From positions 1 to 7,817 of the forward strand of contig JBJKSJ010000411.1 in NCBI GenBank assembly GCA_046704085.1: a DNA stretch of 7,817 bases. Direction: 5' to 3'. Both the position numbers and the translations under genes were made by a program. Positions 1 through 6,680 of this stretch are shown piece after piece; the first letter of the stretch is position 1, and the number at the start of each line of letters is the position of its first letter. Under the pieces are notes generated by a model. The model worked only from the letters and a program-made list of their open reading frames with translations. It was not told where the DNA came from and did not search any database. This DNA is from DATBHW01 sp046704085. Its GTDB lineage: Bacteria > Chloroflexota > Ktedonobacteria > Ktedonobacterales > DATBGS01.

Positions 1-783
1 GTCGGCAGTTCTTATGGGATGATGCCAACACCGGGGATGGTGGCGGAAGGCGGATTGGGCGCACCGGGCATCCCCAGCGGACCAGCCTGGCCGCAAAGTG
101 GCGCGCCTTCCGTTCCCAGCGCGCCCGCTGGTCCGCAGGCTGGATGGCCGGGCGTTCCTGGCGCGCCCGGTGCGCCGCAGGCAGGCGCGCCTGCCGGAAC
201 GCCGGGCGGCGGGTTTCCCGCGCATGGCGCGCGAGCGATTCAGACCGCAGGCAGAGTGGCCGGGAAAGCAGCAGGCAAAGGACTTGGCTCCAAACTGCTA
301 GGCACTGTTACGGCCAAAATCATTGTAGCGGTGGTGGCAACAGCAGTGGTCGTAGGCAGCGGCACAGCCGTCGTCGTGGCGACGAAGGGCCATCCGCTGA
401 ACCTTTTTGCGCAGACAGGACCGTCCCCCACGTCGAGTCCCGCCACGACGGGGCAACCAGCAACCCCAACGCCAACGATGCCCCTCCCTGGTCCTCACCC
501 GACAGTCACGACGGATTGCGGCCATTTAGTGACCCCCTGGGTGGCGATCTATCAATTCTCCAATTTCGGAGGCCGGGAACTGTGCTTTGAAGGGACAGGC
601 TTGATCAACCTCGCCGATTTCGGCTTTGATAAACAAACGGAGGCGATCAACATCGCGGCCAATGGTAGCTTCTTTGACCAGCCGAATGGGCAGGGCAACC
701 AGCTTGGATTTTACTATGGCGACGAACAGGGTGATTTAGGAACCTGGGACAATCGGATCTCGTCTTTTATCGTCAACAGTTAG
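1..783 (+). CDS. Membrane-anchored beta-gamma-crystallin-domain protein with Pro/Gly-rich repeats (5' partial)
   Basis: The reading frame is open to the window edge. The first ATG (19) has no Shine-Dalgarno sequence, so the true start is probably upstream. Numbering from ATG 19, the protein has 14-residue Pro/Gly/Ala repeats (about 4-59), a basic stretch (72-100, containing GSKLLGT) and one hydrophobic helix (about 101-122). A Ser/Thr/Pro linker (135-163) leads to a C-terminal domain (about 166-254). That domain matches the beta-gamma-crystallin / peptidase-inhibitor-I36-like fold: YQFSNFGG (178-185) is a Greek-key opening motif and DNRISS (244-249) fits the N/D-N/D-x-x-S/T-S calcium clamp. 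The equivalent site of the first motif (DKQTEA, 204-209) is degenerate, so perhaps only one Ca2+ is bound. Cys167 and Cys189 could form a disulfide. Lysines and arginines before the helix imply N-terminus inside, crystallin domain outside. It is a paralogue of the next gene, 51 bp downstream, and probably co-transcribed with it. By that analogy the missing N-terminus may carry zinc ribbons (inference). The ligand and role are unknown. Confidence 0.8.
   Translation, partial: VGSSYGMMPTPGMVAEGGLGAPGIPSGPAWPQSGAPSVPSAPAGPQAGWPGVPGAPGAPQAGAPAGTPGGGFPAHGARAIQTAGRVAGKAAGKGLGSKLLGTVTAKIIVAVVATAVVVGSGTAVVVATKGHPLNLFAQTGPSPTSSPATTGQPATPTPTMPLPGPHPTVTTDCGHLVTPWVAIYQFSNFGGRELCFEGTGLINLADFGFDKQTEAINIAANGSFFDQPNGQGNQLGFYYGDEQGDLGTWDNRISSFIVNS
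70..195 (+). repeat. Three 42-bp tandem coding repeats (14 residues each)
   Basis: Residues 18-31, 32-45 and 46-59 of the first protein are three units of the form (I/V)P-S/G-x-P-x-x-PQ-(S/A)-G-x-P-x. The PQ pair recurs exactly every 14 residues (25, 39, 53). A degenerate fourth unit precedes them at 28-69. The pattern and register are the same as in the neighbouring gene. Confidence 0.85.
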
Positions 784-834
784 GGGCGCCACCACGCTCG
801 TGAGAGCCAAACCCGAATCTCTTGAGGAGGACAC

Positions 835-3042
835 ATGATCCGCTGTCTCTTTTGCCAGGCCGAACTGCCTGCGGGCGCGCGCTTTTGCCGACACTGCGGG
901 CGCCTGCAACCGGCGGACGCGCCCGGCGCGCCGCCAGCCAGCGCCAGCGGCGCAGTCGGGCTGCGCTGCCCAAAGTGTCGGCAACCCCTCCTGCCGGATG
1001 ATCGCTTTTGCCGGCAGTGCGGGCAGACACTCACGCTGCGCTGCCCGTCCTGCGGCGAATTCGCGCTGGAGACGGATCGCTTTTGCGCGCGCTGCGCGCA
1101 CCCGCTCGGCCAGCCAGCAGAGCAGGCTGCGACCAGCGGCGCGCTCACCGGGCGCTGCCCCCATTGCGGAGAGTCGCTGCCCGCGACGGCGCGCTTTTGC
1201 GCCAATTGTGGCCGAAGCCTGTCCGGGGCCATCGGCGCGCCGGACCTTCTGCCTGGGGTATCCCGCGTGCCCGGCGCGCCAGCAGGTCCACAAAGCGGAG
1301 CGTTCGGCGTGCCCTCCGCGCCTGTCGGCCCGCAGAGCGGCATGCCCGGCGTACCGAGCGCCCCGGCGGGTCCGCAAAGTGGCTTGCCTGGCGTCCCCTC
1401 TGCGCCCGCTGGCCCCCAGAGCGGCGCACTGCATGTCCCTGGCGCATCGGCAGGCCCACAGGCAGGCGCGCCTGGCGTGCCGAGCGCGCCTGCCTGGCAG
1501 CAAAGTGGCTTGCCGGGTATTACCTCTGCGCCCGCCTGGCCGCAGAGCGGCGCGCTCAGTGTGCCCCACGCGCCAGCCGGTCCCTCTGGAGGTATGCCCA
1601 GCATTCCCAGCGCATCGGCTGCCCCACAGGCAGGCGCGCCGCAAAGCAGCCCAATGCACATTCCCAGCGCGCCCGCCAGCCCACCCGGCGGCTCGCTGCC
1701 AGGGCAGGCCGGAAGTGTTGGGCGTGTGGCCGGGCGCGCAGCGAGCAAAGCCGTCGGGCGCAGCGTCGGCTCCAAACTGCTGGGCACAGCGGCATGCAAG
1801 GTCATCGCCAGTGTGCTAGCCGTCGTCGTGGTAGCCACCGGAGGCACGGCAGCGGCAGTAGCCATCGGACATAATCCTGTTGCCACCGCGTTTCAACAAA
1901 TCACCGGCCACACCGGGTCCGGCGGCGCTGGCCGAAATCCGACGCCTACTCCTTTGCCGCCGCCACCAGAAGTGACCTACATTGGCAGCGACGGCAACGT
2001 CTGGGACATGACGCTGCCCAACGGCACATCCAGACAACTGACCAACGACGCGCAGGCAAACAACAACATCAGCTACTTTGGCCTGGCCTGGTCGCCCGAT
2101 GGCAAAAAGCTCGCCGTTGTCCGAAGCAGCGGGTCGCAAGATTCAGCAACAAATGAGTTGCGCATCCTCTCTCCAACAGGAGGTGTACTCCTTCATGTGT
2201 CACTTCCAGGAGGGCCAGATAACAGGCCATTTGTCTGGTCGCCTGATGGCCGTCTCATCGCCTACAGAACGGGAGCCGCCAGATCGAACGCTGCTGGCGA
2301 TCAATTCGATACTTTATATCTCTTCGACGCTCAAACAGGGCGCATTGTGAAACAGGTGACATTTGACCGAGGACCGACGGGGTGCGGTACTGGCCCCGCG
2401 CCTCTATCTGATGCTATATGGAATCTTCATCATGCCTTCGAGGGCATTGATACATTTTCCTGGTCGCCTGACCAACAGAAGATGCTCATCGCTTATGGTT
2501 GCAGCAATTACCGGTCAGCACAGCTTGATTTGACCAGTGGTAACGTCACTCCAGGCTATCCTGAAGGGGCATCTTACCAACCTGATGGTAATCAGATTCT
2601 AGGCGCTGATATTCCATCCGGCTCTCTAGAACTCTTAGATGCCAGTGGCAATCCCGTGCGCACTTTGGCAAGTGGTTCGGGCCAGGCAGTCTGGAGCAAC
2701 GACGGCCAGAGCGTCTACTATGAGCATAATAATGGCATCTGGCAGGTGAGCGTAGATGGCTCAAATGCCCATCTTATCGTTGCAGGTGCGCCGCCCGATA
2801 GCCAGGGGAATGAGACAGACGACGTTGTGCCACAGCCTTCGCCCGATGGTAAAATGTTGCTTTATGTTCAGGTGCATGGAACAGATCGCGATCCTAGCAA
2901 TACTGTGAACGGCCAGTGGTATATTGCTCAGGTTGATGGCACAAACCCGGCACCGCTTCCGCAGGTGAGTTTTCAGTTCAACGAGAATAGTACATATGGA
3001 TTCACAGGAGTATGGGAAATGGTCTGGCGGGCTGGAACATAA
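835..3042 (+). CDS. Zinc-ribbon / Pro-rich repeat / transmembrane / TolB-like beta-propeller protein
   Basis: The start is well supported: GAGGAGG at 824-830 lies 4 nt before the ATG, and the first zinc ribbon begins at Cys4. Four ribbons of identical CxxC-10-CxxC spacing follow (Cys 4/7/18/21, 45/48/59/62, 70/73/84/87, 108/111/122/125), resembling double-zinc-ribbon (DZANK-type) domains. Next come ten 14-residue Pro/Gly/Ser repeats (145-289), a basic stretch (299-322), one transmembrane helix (about 323-345) and a Pro/Thr linker (368-378). The C-terminal half is a beta-propeller built of PD40/TolB-like blades, with signature turns at 419-423 (WSPDG), 468-472, 543-546, 583-585, 620-624 and 669-672. 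Basic residues before the helix suggest ribbons in the cytoplasm and propeller outside. No enzyme motif is visible. It may be a scaffold or a sensor of an extracellular ligand (inference). The propeller-coding part is visibly less GC-rich than the ribbon and repeat part, hinting at a domain acquired separately. Confidence 0.88.
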   Translation: MIRCLFCQAELPAGARFCRHCGRLQPADAPGAPPASASGAVGLRCPKCRQPLLPDDRFCRQCGQTLTLRCPSCGEFALETDRFCARCAHPLGQPAEQAATSGALTGRCPHCGESLPATARFCANCGRSLSGAIGAPDLLPGVSRVPGAPAGPQSGAFGVPSAPVGPQSGMPGVPSAPAGPQSGLPGVPSAPAGPQSGALHVPGASAGPQAGAPGVPSAPAWQQSGLPGITSAPAWPQSGALSVPHAPAGPSGGMPSIPSASAAPQAGAPQSSPMHIPSAPASPPGGSLPGQAGSVGRVAGRAASKAVGRSVGSKLLGTAACKVIASVLAVVVVATGGTAAAVAIGHNPVATAFQQITGHTGSGGAGRNPTPTPLPPPPEVTYIGSDGNVWDMTLPNGTSRQLTNDAQANNNISYFGLAWSPDGKKLAVVRSSGSQDSATNELRILSPTGGVLLHVSLPGGPDNRPFVWSPDGRLIAYRTGAARSNAAGDQFDTLYLFDAQTGRIVKQVTFDRGPTGCGTGPAPLSDAIWNLHHAFEGIDTFSWSPDQQKMLIAYGCSNYRSAQLDLTSGNVTPGYPEGASYQPDGNQILGADIPSGSLELLDASGNPVRTLASGSGQAVWSNDGQSVYYEHNNGIWQVSVDGSNAHLIVAGAPPDSQGNETDDVVPQPSPDGKMLLYVQVHGTDRDPSNTVNGQWYIAQVDGTNPAPLPQVSFQFNENSTYGFTGVWEMVWRAGT
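1267..1701 (+). repeat. 42-bp tandem repeat array inside the propeller gene (10 units)
   Basis: Residues 145-270 are nine contiguous 14-residue units with consensus VPSAPAGPQSGxPG. A tenth (276-289) is shifted by a five-residue insertion (SSPMH). The register is exact: the PQSG-equivalent position falls at 152, 166, 180, 194, 208, 222, 236, 250 and 264. Units differ by synonymous and conservative changes, so the array is old enough to have diverged. It contains no spacers and is coding, so it is not a CRISPR array. The expected structure is an extended, flexible proline-rich linker. Confidence 0.9.
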
Positions 3043-3094
3043 TGGTGGCGTTGCACGTTTGGTGAGCAGGATGGCAGAGGTAGCAGCCAACTCC

Positions 3095-3123
3095 TTTCGC
3101 TCATGGATGCAGTTGGGTACAAT
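3095..3123 (+). promoter_or_regulatory. Weak candidate promoter for the FAD oxidoreductase
   Basis: In the 127-bp gap between the propeller gene and the oxidoreductase, TACAAT (3118-3123) is a fair -10 element. The hexamer 17 bp upstream (TTTCGC, 3095-3100) is only a weak -35. GGGTACAATG (3115-3124) recurs exactly at 4519-4528, in front of the lipoprotein gene. A direct repeat GAGTGAGAA (3126-3134 and 3149-3157, starts 23 bp apart) lies between this site and the start codon; its second copy merges into the ribosome-binding site. Confidence 0.35.
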
Positions 3124-3169
3124 GGGAGTGAGAAAAAGTTATCAGCCTGAGTGAGAAGGGACCCTGTAG

Positions 3170-4471
3170 ATGTCGTTGAGTGCCAGCCAGACGGGCGAGA
3201 CCTATGATGTCATTGTGGTGGGGGCGAGCTTTGCGGGCCTGAGCTTTGCCAGCGTGGCGGCGGCGCGCGGGCTGCGCGTCCTGGTGCTGGAGAAGGATGC
3301 CGAGATCGGCGGGGTGGTGCGCACGACGGGCGTGCTGTTCAGCGATGTGCTGAATGTAGCCGATGTGCCCGCGCGCTACCTGCTGAATTCGGTGCGCCGC
3401 ATCGAACTGCGCGCGACGGGCCGCGCGGAGCCGATTGCGATCAGCGCGGCGGCCTATCGCTTCCATATGGTCGATGTGACCGGGATGCTGCGCTGGATGG
3501 CAGCGGAGGCCGAGGCGCGCGGCGCGACGGTCCGGCCCGGCATGGCGTTTCTGGATGCGCACCGCGATGCAGACGGGCTGATGCAGGTGACGTTTGGCCC
3601 GCTGCCGGAACACGAGGCGAAGGGCGTCGTGCCGCCGGGGACGCGCGAGACGGCGCGGGCGCGGATGCTGATCGGCGCGGATGGCCCACGCTCGGCGGTG
3701 GCCGAAAAGCTGGGGCTGGACCAGAATACACAGCTCCTGGCGGGCGCGGAATGGCTGCTGGAGGGGGTGCCCGTCGATCAGGAGACCTTCTATCTTATCA
3801 TGGATCAAGAGTTGGCGCCCGGCTATTGCATGTGGCTGGCGCCGCATGGTGATCTGGCGGCGCTGGGTGTGGCCGGGCATCTGCACAAGTTCAATCCGAT
3901 GGAGTCGCTGCGGGCGGCGCAGCGGCGCTTTGGCGAAGTCGTGGATATGCGCCAGATGCAGGTGGTCAAGCGCAGGGCCGGGACGATTCCGACAGGAGGA
4001 CGGCTGCGGCGCGTCCACCGAGACGACGCGAAAGGGCACGCGCTGCTGCTGGGCGACGCCGCCGGGCTGTGCGGCGCGGCAACGGGCGCGGGCATCTATC
4101 CGGCGCTGTTCAGTGGAAAATTGGCGGCGCAGGCGGTCGCCAACGAAATCCTCAACGGCGTGCCGGGCGCGGTCAAGGGCTATCTACGCGATCTGACGCA
4201 CGCCGGGCGGCTGGGGCACTATCTTCAGATCGAGGACTGGCTGCGCTGGGCGCTGAACAGCCTTGGCTCCAATGCTGATATTGGCGCCTTCTATGCCCTC
4301 TTTGACACGCCAGAAGGGCATGAGGCGCTGCAACGCGCGCTGCTGGAGACGCCGATTATCGGGATGGACAGCGGCTTCTTCGGGATGATCCGCACGCTGC
4401 TCAGCCAGCATCCGCGCATCTACGGCTCGGCAGTGCGCATGGCCTGGCAGCGCTTTACGGCGCGGACATAG
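3170..4471 (+). CDS. FAD-dependent oxidoreductase, geranylgeranyl-reductase-like
   Basis: This 433-residue protein has the layout of the geranylgeranyl reductase / PHBH-type flavoprotein group. An N-terminal Rossmann motif (VIVVGASFAG, 14-23) is followed by an acidic residue at the end of the second strand (Glu41) for the FAD ribose. A GADGPRSAV segment (169-177) is the DG motif, and GDAAG (295-299) followed by a GAGIYPALFSG stretch is the second FAD-binding motif. PGYCMWLAPHG (217-227) resembles the PxxYxWxFP-type substrate-cavity motif of archaeal geranylgeranyl reductases. Such enzymes reduce isoprenoid double bonds, but related proteins are hydroxylases or halogenases, so the substrate is open. 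The middle glycine of GxGxxG is serine here (GASFAG). The start ATG follows AGAAGGG (3154-3160) with 9-nt spacing. No isoprenoid or carotenoid genes lie next to it in this window. Confidence 0.85.
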   Translation: MSLSASQTGETYDVIVVGASFAGLSFASVAAARGLRVLVLEKDAEIGGVVRTTGVLFSDVLNVADVPARYLLNSVRRIELRATGRAEPIAISAAAYRFHMVDVTGMLRWMAAEAEARGATVRPGMAFLDAHRDADGLMQVTFGPLPEHEAKGVVPPGTRETARARMLIGADGPRSAVAEKLGLDQNTQLLAGAEWLLEGVPVDQETFYLIMDQELAPGYCMWLAPHGDLAALGVAGHLHKFNPMESLRAAQRRFGEVVDMRQMQVVKRRAGTIPTGGRLRRVHRDDAKGHALLLGDAAGLCGAATGAGIYPALFSGKLAAQAVANEILNGVPGAVKGYLRDLTHAGRLGHYLQIEDWLRWALNSLGSNADIGAFYALFDTPEGHEALQRALLETPIIGMDSGFFGMIRTLLSQHPRIYGSAVRMAWQRFTART

Positions 4472-4545
4472 GAGATTGCCCAACGCCCCACCCCAGGACG
4501 GCCCGACACGGAGGCCGGGGGTACAATGACGCGACCCGGCGCCTC

Positions 4546-4574
4546 TTGCCCGATGGCTCAGGAAGCTGTAGAAT
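4546..4574 (+). promoter_or_regulatory. Candidate sigma-70-type promoter of the lipoprotein gene
   Basis: TTGCCC (4546-4551) and TAGAAT (4569-4574) are separated by exactly 17 bp and end 42 bp before the ATG at 4617. This is the best housekeeping-like promoter match on the + strand of the window. A second possible -10 (TACAAT, 4522-4527) lies further upstream without a recognisable -35. Confidence 0.5.
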
Positions 4575-4616
4575 AGCAGGGACCAGAATCATTTTGTCGG
4601 ATGCAAGGACGGTTGG

Positions 4617-5348
4617 ATGGTGAGTAAGCGAAATCAGGTTTTGCTCTACAGATCGTTTGCCCGCCAGCGCGCGCCGCGCTGGCTCTTCCGGCTGGGCGGG
4701 ATGATAGGCGTGCTGGCGCTGCTGGCGCTGACGCTGGCCGCGTGTACCAACGATACGCCGCCCGCGCCGAGTACCAATGGCACACCCATTGCCCAGCTTC
4801 ACTGGTGTACCAAGCCTGTTGCAGTCTTTCAAGACGCCAGCCAGTCGCCCGCGACAATGCTGACGGATTGGGCACAGGTGAAAACGGCCCTGGACTTCAC
4901 GACCTATCTGCCGAAAACGCTGCCGCCGGGAAGCTGCCTGGTTTCGGGCGAGGCGACCGTGCATGATAAGGTGCTGGGCAGCAGCTTTGGCGTGAGCTAT
5001 CTCTTGCCTGGCAATGTGAGCCTGGCGATCTCCGAGACCGCAGTGAGCGGCGCGCAGGCGCCCACGTTCGCGTGTTCGCCGAGCAGCGGCTCAGGCGCCA
5101 GTGGCACGCCCACGCCGACAGCGGGCACACCCACCCCTGGCGCGGGAGATCAGACAAGTACGCTGCTGTGCCTGGGGGCAAAAGACAAGACCAACGTGGT
5201 CATCGATAGCAGTGAGTCCGAGAAAGACCTGCAAACGCTCTTTAACAGCTTGCAGCCCAATGTGACCTGGTTGCCCCCAAGCGCTCAGGTCGCCCCATCG
5301 CCCACGCCCAGCGCAACGCCAGCGCCGTCGCCCACCGCGCAGGGGTAG
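4617..5348 (+). CDS. Putative lipoprotein of unknown function
   Basis: The N-terminus is a lipoprotein signal: basic residues (Lys4, Arg5, Arg12, Arg16, Arg18, Arg21, Arg25), a hydrophobic core (about 26-40) and a lipobox LAAC with Cys43 as the expected lipidated residue. AAGGA (4605-4609) precedes the ATG by 7 nt. The mature part (243 residues in total) has a globular region (about 60-155) with the segment TTYLPKTLPPGSCL, reminiscent of extracytoplasmic domains such as DUF4367; that link is weak. A Thr/Pro insert (163-175) separates it from a short second part (180-220), and a Pro/Ser/Thr-rich tail (225-243) ends the protein. Cys 64, 107, 153 and 185 could form two disulfides outside the cell. 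I do not recognise a function. The last 64 bp overlap, on the opposite strand, the 3' end of galK, so the gene pair is convergent with no room for a terminator between them. Confidence 0.75.
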   Translation: MVSKRNQVLLYRSFARQRAPRWLFRLGGMIGVLALLALTLAACTNDTPPAPSTNGTPIAQLHWCTKPVAVFQDASQSPATMLTDWAQVKTALDFTTYLPKTLPPGSCLVSGEATVHDKVLGSSFGVSYLLPGNVSLAISETAVSGAQAPTFACSPSSGSGASGTPTPTAGTPTPGAGDQTSTLLCLGAKDKTNVVIDSSESEKDLQTLFNSLQPNVTWLPPSAQVAPSPTPSATPAPSPTAQG

Positions 5349-6547
5349 ACGCTGGGCTGGCGGCCAGCGCGAGCGGGATACTCGCGCGCCAGCGCCGCGC
5401 GCAGCGGCTCAACGGCGTTGCTGTCCGCCAGGGCCAGCGCGCAGCCGCCAAAGCCCGCGCCCGTGAGGCGGGCGCCCAGGACGCCGGGCGTCTGGCAGGC
5501 GATCTCGACGATGGCGTCCAGTTCGGCGCTGCTGACCTCGTAATCGTCGCGAAGGCTGGCGTGGCTGGCGGAGAGCAGACGGCCAAAGCGCGCGGCATCC
5601 CCAGCGCGCAAGGCGTCTGCCGCCTGCTGCACGCGGGCGTTCTCGGAGATGACATGGCGCGCCCGGCGGCGCAGCGGCTCTGGCAGCGTCGCCTCGTGGC
5701 GCGCAAAGGCGTCGGGCGAGATGTCGCGCAGGGCAGTGATTGGCTGCGTGCTGCCCTCCGCCGCCAGCGCCTGCGCCAGCAAGGCTGTCGCCTCTTCGCA
5801 TTGCCGCCGCCGCTCGTTATAGGCGCTGGCGGCCAGTTCGCGGCGCACGCCGGTATCGCAGACGACGAGCGCAACATCGGGCAGGTTGAAGGGGATATAG
5901 TCGTAGGCCAGGCTGCGGCAGTCCAGCAGGATCGCCTGGCCCGCGCGCCCCAGGCAGGAGGCGGCCTGATCCAGAATGCCGACGCGCACGCCAACGGCGT
6001 GATGCTCGGCCTGCTGGCAGAGGCGCGCGACCTGGAGCGGGTCCAGAGCCAGCCCGGCCAGCGCGGCAAAGAACATGGCGGCGCAGACTTCCAGCGCGGC
6101 GGAAGAACTCATCCCCGCGCCAAGGGGCACATCCCCGGCAATCGCCGCGTCGGCCCCGATGAGCGCGTAGCCCGCCCCTTGCATCTCCGCTGCCACGCCC
6201 AGCGGATAGCGCGCCCAGCCGGGCAGGTCCGCGCCGCGTTGGGCAGCATTATCAGGCGCCAGACCTTCCAGCGCAAAGCTGGCCGTTGCTTGATGATGGC
6301 TGGAAAAGAGCCGCACTGTGCCATCGCCGCGCCCGCGCCCGGCCAGGGCGGCCACGCGATCCACCGCAACGGGCAGCACCCAGCCATCGTTATAGTCGGT
6401 ATGCTCGCCAATCAGGTTGACGCGCCCCGGCGCCCAGGCCAGGGTCAGCGGCCCTTGCCGTGCCTCCGCGTCGTCGCCAAATGCTCGTTGATACGCCGCG
6501 CGCGCAGCGCGGGTGGCGGGATATTCTGCTGCCTGGTGTTCTGCCAT
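5285..6547 (-). CDS. galK: Galactokinase
   Basis: It phosphorylates alpha-D-galactose at C1 with ATP, the first committed step of the Leloir pathway, in the cytoplasm. All GHMP-kinase signatures are present. The galactokinase motif GRVNLIGEHTDYNDG (41-55) holds the catalytic-site arginine (Arg42). The ATP loop PLGAGMSSSAALE (141-153) is intact. GILDQ (190-194) carries the catalytic aspartate (Asp193), and the C-terminal motif GARLTGAGFGGC (358-369) is complete. The ATG at 6547 is preceded by GGAGGAG (6552-6558) at suitable spacing. At 420 residues it is longer than the usual 380-400: there is an N-terminal lead of about 30 residues, and the family's normal end (about VGDGAG, 405-410) is followed by ten more residues ending in a second GDGA. 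These extra codons lie in the overlap with the convergent lipoprotein gene. No galT, galE or galactose transporter is in the window. Confidence 0.95.
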   Translation of the reverse strand: MAEHQAAEYPATRAARAAYQRAFGDDAEARQGPLTLAWAPGRVNLIGEHTDYNDGWVLPVAVDRVAALAGRGRGDGTVRLFSSHHQATASFALEGLAPDNAAQRGADLPGWARYPLGVAAEMQGAGYALIGADAAIAGDVPLGAGMSSSAALEVCAAMFFAALAGLALDPLQVARLCQQAEHHAVGVRVGILDQAASCLGRAGQAILLDCRSLAYDYIPFNLPDVALVVCDTGVRRELAASAYNERRRQCEEATALLAQALAAEGSTQPITALRDISPDAFARHEATLPEPLRRRARHVISENARVQQAADALRAGDAARFGRLLSASHASLRDDYEVSSAELDAIVEIACQTPGVLGARLTGAGFGGCALALADSNAVEPLRAALAREYPARAGRQPSVYPCAVGDGAGVALGVGDGAT

Positions 6548-6580
6548 CTTTCTCCTCCGAATGGAGCGGGATTGCCTCCT

Positions 6581-6607
6581 ATTCTAAAACAGCATCTTCC
6601 TCTGCAA
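6581..6607 (-). promoter_or_regulatory. Candidate galK promoter
   Basis: On the minus strand TTGCAG (6602-6607) and TAGAAT (6581-6586) form a -35/-10 pair with a short 15-bp spacer. The -10 lies 33 nt upstream of the galK ATG, which would give a short leader containing the GGAGGAG ribosome-binding site. The -10 context TAGAATAG is the same as in the lipoprotein promoter at 4569-4576. Confidence 0.4.
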
Positions 6608-6631
6608 CAGGCCATAGGACAGCGTATTTCG

Positions 6632-6666
6632 CAACTCGGCGGGGTTTTGGCGCAAAAAACGAGTTG
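6632..6666. repeat. Inverted repeat CAACTCG-N21-CGAGTTG with nested TTTTG/CAAAA palindrome
   Basis: Perfect 7-bp arms at 6632-6638 and 6660-6666 enclose 21 nt. Inside them TTTTGGCGCAAAA (6645-6657) is itself a palindrome with 5-bp arms. The element lies 25 bp upstream of the candidate galK -35, a usual place for an activator or repressor site. It is not followed by a T-run in either direction. Confidence 0.55.
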
Positions 6667-6680
6667 AGAAACAGATCAGC

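Noticed and set aside
19..24. Tandem ATG codons as the true start of the first gene
   Set aside because: No Shine-Dalgarno sequence precedes them, the frame stays open to the window edge, and the paralogue has a long N-terminal part before its repeats.
1267..1701. Possible CRISPR-like array
   Set aside because: The repeats are contiguous, in frame and divergent, with no unique spacers; they are protein repeats.
780..1886. Long minus-strand open frame across the zinc-ribbon and repeat region
   Set aside because: It is the antisense of a strongly supported gene; its Pro/Gly/Ala repeats simply mirror the 42-bp coding repeats and its GC-rich sequence lacks stops. No ribosome-binding site or recognisable domain.
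3071..3154. 27-codon open frame between the propeller gene and the oxidoreductase
   Set aside because: Weak, badly spaced ribosome-binding site, no hydrophobic or other recognisable pattern, and it overlaps the likely promoter region.
3101..4039. Minus-strand open frame antisense to the oxidoreductase
   Set aside because: Arg/His/Ala-rich shadow translation with no motif, opposite a flavoprotein with clear FAD-binding motifs.
4499..4517. CGGCC-N9-GGCCG hairpin after the oxidoreductase as a terminator
   Set aside because: Only five base pairs in GC-rich DNA and followed by a G-run rather than T's.
4526..4576. 16-codon open frame starting at the ATG of TACAATG before the lipoprotein gene
   Set aside because: No ribosome-binding site, overlaps the better promoter candidate, and short frames like this arise by chance.
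5356..5368. GCTGG-CGG-CCAGC hairpin near the convergent gene ends as a terminator
   Set aside because: Short stem lying inside galK coding sequence with no T-run on either side.
5561..6667. Long plus-strand open frame antisense to galK
   Set aside because: It opposes a gene with all galactokinase motifs in place. Long antisense frames are expected in GC-rich DNA, and its translation shows no domain.
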